NCBI GenBank assembly: GCA_018623785.1
Contig: JAAZVD010000102.1
Coordinates: forward strand, 1 to 5,956
Reading direction: 5' to 3'
DNA from: Bacteroidota bacterium
GTDB lineage: Bacteria; Bacteroidota; Rhodothermia; Rhodothermales; UBA10348
Length of the DNA: 5,956 bases
A program made the translations under genes and the position numbers. The notes below the pieces were generated by a model, which had not been told where the DNA came from, made no database searches, and worked only from the letters and a program-made list of their open reading frames with translations. Position 1 is the stretch's first letter. Each line of letters begins with the position of its first letter. This document shows, piece after piece, positions 1 to 5,956 of the stretch.

Positions 1-2
1 CG

Positions 3-314
3 CGTCTGCGCTCGGACATTATGCCGACGGTTATCGATGAGGAGTCCGCCGCTGTGGCATCCTACGAGGCTGCAGACGCTGAGGATCTTGTTGACGCTGC
101 GCTCGAAGGTATGGATGCCGGCGCGCTTCGCCGCCAGGTCAAGGGTATGATTGATGCGCGTCTGCGCTCGGACATTGTGCCGACGGTTGTTGATGAGGTA
201 TCTGCCGCTGTATCCGCCTCGGATTTGACAGAGCTGCACGATCGTATTCAGGAAGAAGTCGCTTCAGCAGATATTGACGTCGTAGTAGCTCGTTTGCGTG
301 AGCTGGTTAGCTCT
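3..314 (+). repeat. Two tandem 52-codon (156-bp) units inside the repeat gene
   Basis: The unit beginning at base 3 recurs at base 159. Bases 1-20 are identical to 157-176, and over the first 55 bases I count 49 matches. Identity then fades quickly, while the protein stays alanine-rich and helical. At protein level RLRSDI-M-PTV-I-DE matches RLRSDI-V-PTV-V-DE, followed by a shared SAAV. A much weaker third copy may start at 315, where an EVS triplet again falls 52 residues after EVS of the second copy. Because copy 1 is cut by the window edge, further copies may lie upstream. Confidence 0.85.
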
Positions 315-2429
315 ACGCTGCACCAGCGGATGCAGGGGGCGATGACCGCAGAAGTCAGCCACGTTGAAGCGAAAATTGGAGATATTGCAACAGCCTTCAT
401 CCAGGAACGCATGGGGCAACTCACCTCGTCCGATGACTGGAGGGTGGCCCTTGCCGACGCGGAAGCAGCCTTCTGTACCGGGATTGTTGCCATGATCGAG
501 GACTCCGTTGCCACTGAAACGGCGTTCGCCCAGCGTATCGATGAGGCTATCGATGGCCGTATCACCGGAAATACAGAGTTCATGACACGTCTTGAGCAAC
601 AGGCCAAATATCGTCTGGTTCGCGTAGTAGCTCAGGATGTGATGGCGAAAATGGATCGAAATGATTTCGTGAAGAACGACGTGGTTACGGAAGTCACGTC
701 CAATGAGGCCGTCATTACTCCGATAGTAGAAACAGTGTCCGACTGCGTACTGGAGCATATTGTATCGAACACCCTGGATCGGTTTGACAATGCCGAGGAC
801 GCGGCCGCTGTTGCCATGGGCCAGATTGATACCGAGCAGCCGAAAATCGTTCAGGTTGTGAAAGAGCTAGAGAAAACGCTGACCAAGCATGTATCAGATA
901 CCGCAGCCGCCCATTTGGCGGATCACGACAGCCTTTCTCGAATGTCAGAAAAATGGTTGGAGAAGGATGAGCAGGTCGTCTCATCAGCCGTTGGATATCT
1001 CCTCCAACATATAACCTCTGTCATTCGGGATCGCGTCACGTTGGAGGCTTCACAGACAGAAACCATTGTTGGTAACGTTTTACCTTCCTTTACAGCCGAG
1101 ACAGATGAAGTACGCGCTGCCATCCGCGAAACGCGAAACAGACTTATTGACCGGGTAGTCAATCTGACGTTGCATGACATGGCGAACCCGGATCATGTTG
1201 CGGTTGAGGCCAACAAACGTGTTGCAGATGAGAACGAGCGTTTGCGTAATGCTGTCTCCGCATCCGTAGAAATGCTCACGGAGCGCGTGTCAATGGCAGC
1301 CACGGAGCATCTCAAGGATGCAAGCGAGATTGCATCACAGGCAGTTTCTGCCTTGTCCAGCGATCTTCCGGAATTTGAACGGGCTGTCAAGGCTACCATG
1401 GCACTTCTGCACGGTCAAATTGCATCGGAAGTTGGGCTGCGCCTGAAGTCGAGTGATGTGGTTGCCGCAGATGCACGGATGTTGTTGGCCGAAAAGCCTG
1501 CTGAGGTTGAGGAAGCGGTTTCGCTCCTGGAGAATACGATCCTGAATGAAGTTGCTGGTGCCGCCAAGGACCTGTTGTACGACGTGCAAGGAGCCTCGGA
1601 ACGTGCCAGAACCTTCCTCAAGGCAACAAAGGAGATTGATGCCATTGAAGAGGCGGTCCGCGTGCAGCTCTTCAAATCGATGGCCGGCAAGGTGGTGGCC
1701 GATCTGCACGATGTAGACAAAACGAGCACGGAGGCATTCTGGCATCTCGATCAGCAGCATGCGCATGTTCGCAATGCCATGTCAGAATTACGACGCCAGT
1801 TGCTCTTTACCATCGCTAAAGAAACTATGACCTCGCTGGCAGACAGTGAGGCTGTTGCGAGCGAATCTCATCATCTCATTCCTGCCTCGTCCGGTCCGTT
1901 GACGGAAGCAGCTTCACGGTTGAGGGATAAACTCGTCGCTGATGTGGCTGACGAGGCCCTCGAACTGATGAAAGACACCGAGGCCGTTGTGTCACAGGCC
2001 GACGCCCAAATGGGAGATAACGAAGAAGTGTTAGCAAACATGCGTGGAATCGTGGAAAGGCACCTGATGGAAAGTTTACTTGCAAGTGCTCTTTCGGAGA
2101 TCGGGACCAAGGTGTCCGGTATGGATGATGCGGCGGAGCGGTTGTTTTTCCGGAATGCTGTCAAAGAGATCCATAATGTGCGGGAAAACGCGCACTCAGA
2201 GGACGAGGAATCGGCAACACTGGCTGCGACCCTGTCAAACGAAAAGGACGTTACAGAGGCGCAAGCTTCGTGGTCCAGTCTGGAGGAACTCTCCAGCAGC
2301 ACGGAGAAGGAGCCTTCAGCTAAGAGCTGGCGCGTCAATGAATTCCGTCCCGAAGATTGCGATGCTGTCCCGGGTGCCTCGGCGGATGTAAATCGTACGA
2401 AGGTGCGGGCATTTCCAAAGGGCGAATAG
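3..2429 (+). CDS. Large alpha-helical repeat protein, unknown function (5' end outside window)
   Basis: I do not recognise the family. The frame is open from base 3, and the first in-frame ATG (base 21) is probably not the start: the six codons before it (RLRSDI) recur at 159-176 as part of a tandem repeat, so translation must begin upstream. Residue numbers here count the Met at base 21 as 1. Visible content: 52-residue repeats (up to about residue 150), then about 12 diverged 44-residue repeats (about 170-724), then a polar Ser/Glu-rich tail (725-802) ending in a short basic stretch, TKVRAFPKGE. The protein is rich in Ala, Val, Glu and Asp, with only three Cys (152, 242, 780), and no membrane segment is visible. 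Pro, Gly, Asp and Asn recur at two places in each unit, suggesting two helices per repeat. No catalytic motif was found. A structural, scaffold or cell-envelope role is possible but unproven. It is probably transcribed apart from the downstream genes, being followed by a terminator-like hairpin. Confidence 0.93.
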   Translation, partial: RLRSDIMPTVIDEESAAVASYEAADAEDLVDAALEGMDAGALRRQVKGMIDARLRSDIVPTVVDEVSAAVSASDLTELHDRIQEEVASADIDVVVARLRELVSSTLHQRMQGAMTAEVSHVEAKIGDIATAFIQERMGQLTSSDDWRVALADAEAAFCTGIVAMIEDSVATETAFAQRIDEAIDGRITGNTEFMTRLEQQAKYRLVRVVAQDVMAKMDRNDFVKNDVVTEVTSNEAVITPIVETVSDCVLEHIVSNTLDRFDNAEDAAAVAMGQIDTEQPKIVQVVKELEKTLTKHVSDTAAAHLADHDSLSRMSEKWLEKDEQVVSSAVGYLLQHITSVIRDRVTLEASQTETIVGNVLPSFTAETDEVRAAIRETRNRLIDRVVNLTLHDMANPDHVAVEANKRVADENERLRNAVSASVEMLTERVSMAATEHLKDASEIASQAVSALSSDLPEFERAVKATMALLHGQIASEVGLRLKSSDVVAADARMLLAEKPAEVEEAVSLLENTILNEVAGAAKDLLYDVQGASERARTFLKATKEIDAIEEAVRVQLFKSMAGKVVADLHDVDKTSTEAFWHLDQQHAHVRNAMSELRRQLLFTIAKETMTSLADSEAVASESHHLIPASSGPLTEAASRLRDKLVADVADEALELMKDTEAVVSQADAQMGDNEEVLANMRGIVERHLMESLLASALSEIGTKVSGMDDAAERLFFRNAVKEIHNVRENAHSEDEESATLAATLSNEKDVTEAQASWSSLEELSSSTEKEPSAKSWRVNEFRPEDCDAVPGASADVNRTKVRAFPKGE
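528..2192 (+). repeat. About 12 diverged 44-residue (132-bp) protein repeats
   Basis: Units start near bases 528, 660, 792, 924, 1056, 1188, 1320, 1452, 1584, 1713, 1845 and 1977, with a partial unit at about 2109-2192. All are 44 codons except the one at 1584, which is 43. Shared pattern by unit position: acidic residue near 2, Val/Ile near 4, small or hydrophobic at 5 and 8, Leu-like at 11-12, a loop at 13-17 that often holds Pro, Gly, Asp or Asn, hydrophobic at 19, Ala-Val at 22-23, hydrophobic at 26, 30 and 34, Ala at 35, hydrophobic at 38 and 41-42, then Asp/Ser/Asn at the end. Examples at unit starts are SEAVASESHHL, TEAVVSQADAQM and SDVVAADARMLL. The repeat is clear in protein but not obvious in DNA, so it is old. 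Units near 528 and 2109 fit less well. Confidence 0.8.
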
Positions 2430-2552
2430 TCTCGTATTTATGTCAATCGCCTCCTGCTTCTGAATACGACACTGTGGAGGAGGGCCTAACACTGGCTGAT
2501 TGACATCATATTCCCGCGATGATCCCGTGGAATCTGAACGGGGTTTGTTCAG
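2430..2552. other. Non-coding spacer with a possible interrupted stem
   Basis: I see no gene here. The spacer between the repeat gene and the permease runs from 2430 to 2654. TGTCAATC at 2441-2448 is complementary to GATTGACA at 2498-2505. Inside it, GCCTCCT (2449-2455) can pair with AGGAGGGC (2478-2485) if one G is bulged and about 12 nt on the right side loop out. This could be a folded 3' UTR or chance. A TTGACA at 2500-2505 has no good -10 partner. Confidence 0.3.
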
Positions 2553-2599
2553 CACCGGGCCGGCGAACGTACGTTCGCCGGCCCGGTGTGTTTGTTCTG
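2553..2599 (+). terminator. Probable intrinsic terminator: perfect 36-bp palindrome plus T-rich tract
   Basis: The arm CACCGGGCCGGCGAACGT (2553-2570) is followed directly by its exact reverse complement (2571-2588). As RNA this gives a GC-rich stem of about 16 bp with a GUAC loop. The following bases 2589-2599 (TGTTTGTTCTG) contain seven T, a moderate rather than strong U-tract. The hairpin would end transcription of the upstream repeat gene, 123 bp after its stop. The left flank is not A-rich, so termination in the other direction is less likely. The position also argues against the GTG at 2586 as start of the permease, since it lies inside the hairpin. Confidence 0.72.
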
Positions 2600-2654
2600 G
2601 ATGGATCCACAGAAGGCACCGTGCGTCAGAGGCCAGGACAGAACCTACCGTCGT

Positions 2655-3890
2655 ATGCCCTTCAGGTTTGAAACCTTCATGGCCCTTCGTTATCTCCGCG
2701 GTGCACAAGGCACCGCGGGCGGTCGGCGTTTCCTAAGGCTGATTACATGGATCAGCGTTGCGGGCGTAGCTGTTGGAGTGGCGGCTCTCATTCTAGCTCT
2801 CTCGATTGTTCGCGGTTTCAGCCGGGAAATTGACAACAAGCTGACAGGATTTGCTGCGCATGTTCAGGTGCAGAGCATGCAAGATGAACCCTTGAATCAG
2901 GCGTCTGATACCGAGCGGTTGCTTGACTCTCAGTTGTTTGTAGAACGGGTAAGTCCCGTTATTCAAGAGTTCATACTTATCCGCAGGTCTGCCCGGGATA
3001 TTGAAGGAGTCGCTATTTGGGGTACGAGGGAGCTACCTACGTTCATCCAGTCTTCGCTTATCGACGGGAATGGTCTGGTTGCGGGTAGGAATGGAAGTGA
3101 CGGATTGGTAGTTGGTGCTTCCATGGCTCGGGTGCTAGGGGTCAGCGTAGGCGACCGGCTCACGGTGTTTTCCGTGCAAGGCCAGCATGGTGGTATGACG
3201 GGGTCGCCCAGTGCTATGCAACTGGAGGTGACGGGTATCTACGAGTCGTCACTGGCGGATTTCGACGATCTCTACGTTTTTGCCGATTTGGAAGTAACCC
3301 GAGCATTGTTGGGATACGGTCTCGATCAGGTTACCCGCTTTGATGTTCGTGTGGTTGACGGCGTTGTATTTGACGAAGCGGCGGACCGCTTGGACCAGAT
3401 TCTGTCGTTTCCTGCCATGGCAAGACCGGTTACGGATATCTATCGCAGTCTGTATGCCTGGGTTGCCTTGCAGGAGAGCATCATCCCGCTCATTATATCC
3501 ATCATCGTTTTCGTTGCTGCGGTAAATATTGTAGGGACGCTTCTAATGATAATCCTGGAGAAAAGACGAGAGATGGGGATACTGGCAGGAATGGGAGCTA
3601 CGGCCCGGATGCGCAAGCGTATTTTTCTGCGGCTGGGCCTTCTGATTGGATTGATTGGTGTAATAATTGGTCAGGTGACGGCACTAATTTTTGCCGGTGT
3701 ACAATGGCGTTTTGGCATCATACCGCTGCCAGCAGATGCCTACTATATGGACACCGCTCCGATACAATTGGGGGCTGGCGATTTTTTGATCGTTGCCCTA
3801 CTCACGCTGGTGTTGTGCGGCGTGTCATCATGGGTGCCTGCCAAGGTGGCAGGTCGCCTTCATCCCATTGAAGCCATTCGTTCCCGATAA
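2655..3890 (+). CDS. FtsX/LolC/E-type ABC transporter permease
   Basis: Inner-membrane permease subunit of the MacB/FtsX superfamily, 411 residues. It begins MPFRFETFMALRYLRG, the typical amphipathic N-terminus of LolC/LolE-like proteins. TM1 is at about 29-52, then a large periplasmic domain (about 53-273), TM2 at about 275-301, a cytoplasmic loop with EKRREMGILAGMGA (about 302-315) of the type that contacts the ATPase, TM3 at about 324-350, and TM4 at about 375-393, ending HPIEAIRSR. This order and length fit the LolC/E group, which extracts lipoproteins from the inner membrane in Proteobacteria; the substrate here is not shown by the sequence. No ATPase gene is adjacent, so its partner must be encoded elsewhere. 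ATG 2655 is preferred because the N-terminal motif starts there; in-frame GTG 2586 lies in the terminator, and ATG 2679 would lose MPFRFETF. There is no strong Shine-Dalgarno; an AGGA lies at 2635-2638, rather far away. Confidence 0.9.
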   Translation: MPFRFETFMALRYLRGAQGTAGGRRFLRLITWISVAGVAVGVAALILALSIVRGFSREIDNKLTGFAAHVQVQSMQDEPLNQASDTERLLDSQLFVERVSPVIQEFILIRRSARDIEGVAIWGTRELPTFIQSSLIDGNGLVAGRNGSDGLVVGASMARVLGVSVGDRLTVFSVQGQHGGMTGSPSAMQLEVTGIYESSLADFDDLYVFADLEVTRALLGYGLDQVTRFDVRVVDGVVFDEAADRLDQILSFPAMARPVTDIYRSLYAWVALQESIIPLIISIIVFVAAVNIVGTLLMIILEKRREMGILAGMGATARMRKRIFLRLGLLIGLIGVIIGQVTALIFAGVQWRFGIIPLPADAYYMDTAPIQLGAGDFLIVALLTLVLCGVSSWVPAKVAGRLHPIEAIRSR

Positions 3891-3901
3891 GTGCTCTGGC
3901 C

Positions 3902-4369
3902 ATGAAAAAAGGCGATAAAGTACCTGATTTTACTCTCTACAATACTCGTCAAGAGCCCGTGCATCTCTACGAGGAGTTGAAGAATGGGCCGGTTGTACTG
4001 TTGTTCTTCCCAGCGGCATTTACCGGTGTTTGCACTACGGAATTGCATACCGTCAGCAATGATCTGGATGCCTATGGGCCGGCAACGATTTTTGGTATAT
4101 CTACGGATGCGCTGTTTTCTCTTGCACAGTTTTCGGAAGTCAATGATTTCTCCGTAGACCTGTTGTCGGATCATGATGCGTCGGTAGCCGACAGTTACGG
4201 GTGTCGTTTTCCAGGTGACTTCGGTCCGATGAAGTACAAACGTATTGCCTCGCGTTCATCCTTTGTGATCGATACGGATGGGACGCTGGCTTATAAGGAG
4301 GTACTTGATAATCCAGGATTGATGCCTGACCTCGAGGCTATCCAGGCAGCCATCTCGTCCTTGCGATGA
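3902..4369 (+). CDS. Thiol peroxiredoxin (AhpC/TSA family, AhpE/BCP-like)
   Basis: A cytoplasmic thiol peroxidase of 155 residues that would reduce hydrogen peroxide or organic hydroperoxides. No signal peptide is present. The thioredoxin-like fold is indicated by KVPDFTLYN (6-14), VVLLFFPAAFTGVCTTEL (31-48) with the Pro-x(3)-Thr-x(2)-Cys active site (P37, T41, peroxidatic C44), and SRSSFVID (117-124) carrying the conserved active-site Arg (R118). The residue five after the peroxidatic Cys is His, not the Cys used as resolving residue in many BCP proteins. The only other Cys is C101 in DSYGCRF, so it is either 1-Cys or uses C101. The PAAFTGVCTTEL form recalls AhpE-like proteins. The start lies 11 bp after the permease stop, without a visible Shine-Dalgarno. 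The stop overlaps the moaD start, indicating co-translation. Assignment to the superfamily is firm; the subgroup is less so. Confidence 0.92.
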   Translation: MKKGDKVPDFTLYNTRQEPVHLYEELKNGPVVLLFFPAAFTGVCTTELHTVSNDLDAYGPATIFGISTDALFSLAQFSEVNDFSVDLLSDHDASVADSYGCRFPGDFGPMKYKRIASRSSFVIDTDGTLAYKEVLDNPGLMPDLEAIQAAISSLR

Positions 4370-4611
4370 CGGTAACCATTCACGTTTTCGCGTCGCTGCG
4401 TGAACAACTGGGACGTTCTTCCTGGACTGAAACGCTTCCCGATGGCACGGATACGGAAGCCCTCTTGCGGCATCTGGCTTTGCAATCTCCGGAAATAGCC
4501 ATCCTGCAGGACGTGATTCGAATAGCTCTCAACGATCGCTGGGTGTCAACAGCAACCTCGTTGTCTCAAGGGGATGAGGTGGCTCTTTTGACCCCAGTAT
4601 CGGGAGGCTAG
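4366..4611 (+). CDS. moaD: Molybdopterin synthase sulfur carrier subunit MoaD
   Basis: The small ubiquitin-fold subunit (81 residues) of molybdopterin synthase. After activation by a MoeB-type enzyme its C-terminal glycine carries a thiocarboxylate, which MoaE uses to insert sulfur into cyclic pyranopterin monophosphate. Evidence: beta-grasp start MTVTIHVFASLREQLG, the segment IALNDRWV (about 53-60) corresponding to the family's central 'vNxxxv' strand, QGDEVALL (68-75), and the diagnostic tail TPVSGG with Gly80-Gly81 at the very end. The length is normal. The ATG overlaps the peroxiredoxin stop as ATGA (4366-4369), a classic arrangement for translational coupling. The partner moaE follows 26 bp downstream. 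ThiS-like carriers also end in Gly-Gly, but the adjacent MoaE decides the assignment. Confidence 0.94.
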   Translation: MTVTIHVFASLREQLGRSSWTETLPDGTDTEALLRHLALQSPEIAILQDVIRIALNDRWVSTATSLSQGDEVALLTPVSGG

Positions 4612-4637
4612 ACCGCCCAGAGGTTGTTTGTCATTTA

Positions 4638-5102
4638 ATGACCTGTTTCATGTCCAACGCTGATACGTTTCTAACTCCGATCCACGTAGCCATCCAAGAA
4701 GAGCCCCTCTCTGTTGATGCTATTTGGCATTTTCTGGCTGCCGCGGAGGGGGGAGGGATCGCCATCTTTGGCGGCACTACGCGACGCGTTACTGGACAAC
4801 GCCGTACCGCACAGCTCTCGTATGAGGCGCATGAAAGCATGGCGGTTTTGGAAATGAGGCGACTGGCGGAGGAAGCAGCCAAGCGTTGGGATACCCTGCG
4901 CATTGTAATGGTACATCGCACCGGCATCGTGCCAGTATCAGAGGCCAGCGTCCTCATAGGCGTGGCCACGCGTCACCGAGGTCCAGCATTCGAAGCAGCG
5001 CGTTTCTTGATCGATGAACTCAAGGTTTCCGTCCCTGTTTGGAAGAAAGAGCACTTCGAAGACGGATCTGCTGAGTGGCAGGGCGATGCTTGGATCCGTT
5101 GA
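4638..5102 (+). CDS. moaE: Molybdopterin synthase catalytic subunit MoaE
   Basis: The large subunit of molybdopterin synthase, 154 residues. With thiocarboxylated MoaD it converts cPMP to molybdopterin in the cytoplasm. Family signatures are present in order: GGGIAIFGGTTRR (38-50), LSYEAHESMA (60-69), IVMVHRTGIVPV (89-100), VLIGVATRHRGPAFEAAR (105-122), and DELKVSVPVWKKE (126-138). K129 and K136 have the same seven-residue spacing as the active-site Lys119 and Lys126 of E. coli MoaE, so the protein should be active. The start is uncertain: ATG 4638 has AGAGG about 14 bp upstream, while ATG 4650 (MSNADTF) would give a protein four residues shorter; both precede the conserved core. It is probably the last gene of the permease-peroxiredoxin-moaD-moaE unit, since the next gene is convergent. 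moaA, moaC and moeB are not in the window. Confidence 0.95.
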   Translation: MTCFMSNADTFLTPIHVAIQEEPLSVDAIWHFLAAAEGGGIAIFGGTTRRVTGQRRTAQLSYEAHESMAVLEMRRLAEEAAKRWDTLRIVMVHRTGIVPVSEASVLIGVATRHRGPAFEAARFLIDELKVSVPVWKKEHFEDGSAEWQGDAWIR

Positions 5103-5132
5103 TTTCGGAGAACCCGCCCGTAGGAAGCGTGA

Positions 5133-5956
5133 TCAGGAGATGGACAGGGATTCCCGGATACTCTGTTCTATCCGCTGGACTGGATGCATGGACGTCTGAG
5201 GCACGAAGGTCTGGCCTGTAATCTGTTCGAAGAGTTCTATGTATCGCTGTGATACTTGAACGCGGAAATCTTCCGTCAGATCAGGTATTACCTGTCCTGC
5301 AAGTCCTCGGAATCCGTGGTCCATAAGCCACTCCCGTACAAATTCCTTCGATAGTTGTCGCTGCGGTTCTTGCCGTACCAGGAGATCTTGGTAGGTGTCC
5401 GCATAGAAATACCGGGAAGAATCCGGTGTATGGATTTCATCAATGAGAACAATGCCACCGTCCTCATCAATGCCAAACTCATACTTGGTATCGACCAAAA
5501 TCAGTCCGCGCTCGGCGGCCTTTTCTGTTCCTCGCTGAAAAAGTGCCAAGCTGATGCGCTCCAGTTCGTCAAACAGCTGGGCGTCCAGAATACCCCTTTC
5601 AAGGATACCTGAGCGGGATATATCCTCATCGTGTCCCTCTTCGGCTTTGGTGGCAGGGGTCAGTATGGGCGAGGGCAACGGACTGTTCTGAACCAAGCCG
5701 TCAGGTAAATCCTGACCGCAAAGCATACGGCCACCGTCACGGTATACCCGCCATGAATGACCGGCCAGATAGCCGCGGACTACGAACTCAACCGGCAGGG
5801 CACGACAACGGCGGGCAATGGTGACGTTCGGGTCAGGAACGGACAGCACGTGATTCGGAACAACATCTCGGGTCTGATCAAAGAACCATGCGGCTAGTTG
5901 GTTCAGTACCTGTCCTTTGAAGGGAATAGTCTGGTTCAGAATGTGATCAAAAGCAG
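5133..5956 (-). CDS. purC: SAICAR synthase PurC (N-terminus outside window)
   Basis: Phosphoribosylaminoimidazole-succinocarboxamide synthase, which joins CAIR and aspartate using ATP in de novo purine synthesis. In the window 273 residues can be read. The frame runs through the right edge from AFDHILNQTIPFKGQVLNQ, so GTG 5849 is internal. Signatures (visible numbering): SVPDPNVT (38-45), LPVEFVVRGYLAG (53-65), TPATKAEEGHDEDIS (99-113), ILVDTKYEFG (152-161) and DEIHTPDSSRYF (172-183). These belong to the long yeast ADE1-like form of about 300 residues, also common in Bacteroidota and Actinobacteria, rather than the ~237-residue E. coli form. About 40 N-terminal residues, including the GKVRD nucleotide-binding loop, should lie beyond base 5956. 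The gene is convergent with moaE, with 30 bp between the stops, and I see no convincing terminator hairpin in that gap. Nothing suggests damage. Confidence 0.96.
   Translation of the reverse strand, partial: AFDHILNQTIPFKGQVLNQLAAWFFDQTRDVVPNHVLSVPDPNVTIARRCRALPVEFVVRGYLAGHSWRVYRDGGRMLCGQDLPDGLVQNSPLPSPILTPATKAEEGHDEDISRSGILERGILDAQLFDELERISLALFQRGTEKAAERGLILVDTKYEFGIDEDGGIVLIDEIHTPDSSRYFYADTYQDLLVRQEPQRQLSKEFVREWLMDHGFRGLAGQVIPDLTEDFRVQVSQRYIELFEQITGQTFVPQTSMHPVQRIEQSIRESLSIS

Noticed and set aside
1335..1766. Antisense open frame of 143 codons, and other antisense frames, within the repeat gene
   Set aside because: They lie opposite a long, clearly coding repetitive gene; their translations show no recognisable motif and carry no repeat pattern of their own.
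21..2429. ATG at base 21 as true start of the repeat protein
   Set aside because: The six codons before it (RLRSDI) are part of the tandem repeat and recur in frame at 159-176, and the frame is open to the window edge, so the gene starts upstream.
2500..2530. TTGACA at 2500-2505 as a sigma-70 -35 box
   Set aside because: No reasonable -10 element lies 16-18 bp downstream, and any transcript would run directly into the terminator-like hairpin.
2586..2654. GTG at 2586 as start of the permease
   Set aside because: It lies inside the palindrome/terminator hairpin, and the extra 23 residues do not look like the family; the typical N-terminus begins at ATG 2655.
2316..2708. Minus-strand open frame of 130 codons across the spacer
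   Set aside because: It reads through the end of the repeat gene, the palindrome and the permease start; composition and position fit a chance frame.
5103..5132. Bidirectional terminator between moaE and purC
   Set aside because: No inverted repeat with a T-tract was seen in the 30-bp gap.
5850..5956. GTG at 5849 as start of a short, 238-residue PurC like the E. coli enzyme
   Set aside because: In-frame codons upstream encode the conserved FDHIL...GQVLNQ and DVVPNH segments of the long PurC form, so the gene continues past the window edge.

Overview
The window looks like ordinary chromosomal DNA from a bacterium of moderate GC content. The long (yeast ADE1-type) form of PurC, the FtsX-type permease whose N-terminus reads like those of Bacteroidota and Rhodothermota relatives, and weak ribosome binding sites together suggest the Bacteroidota/Rhodothermota neighbourhood. 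That placement is inference from remembered family character, not from a search. No phage, transposase, CRISPR or RNA gene was recognised.

Layout. Bases 1-2429 (+) are the 3' part of a large gene whose 5' end lies outside the window. It encodes an unrecognised, alanine-rich, acidic, helix-forming repeat protein. Its first visible part holds 52-codon tandem units, two of which are still nearly identical in DNA at their starts. From about base 528 it changes to diverged 44-residue units that keep almost perfect register for about 12 units, and it ends in a polar tail that is probably disordered. Bases 2430-2654 are non-coding. They hold a perfect 36-bp palindrome (2553-2588) followed by a T-rich stretch, most simply the terminator of the repeat gene.

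Bases 2655-5102 (+) look like one transcription unit: a stand-alone FtsX/LolC/E-type ABC permease, a thiol peroxiredoxin, MoaD and MoaE. The permease stop is 11 bp from the peroxiredoxin start, peroxiredoxin and moaD overlap by ATGA, and moaE follows moaD after 26 bp. MoaD (a sulfur carrier ending in Gly-Gly) and MoaE (with both catalytic-site lysines) together form molybdopterin synthase, which converts cPMP to molybdopterin. The other cofactor genes are not in the window. Bases 5133-5956 (-) are the 3' part of purC, convergent with moaE across a 30-bp gap; its N-terminal ~40 codons lie beyond the window.

The most unusual item is the repeat protein. The remaining genes are recognisable housekeeping or metabolic families, with the peroxiredoxin-moaD coupling and the palindrome flanked by 8-bp direct repeats as secondary points of interest.
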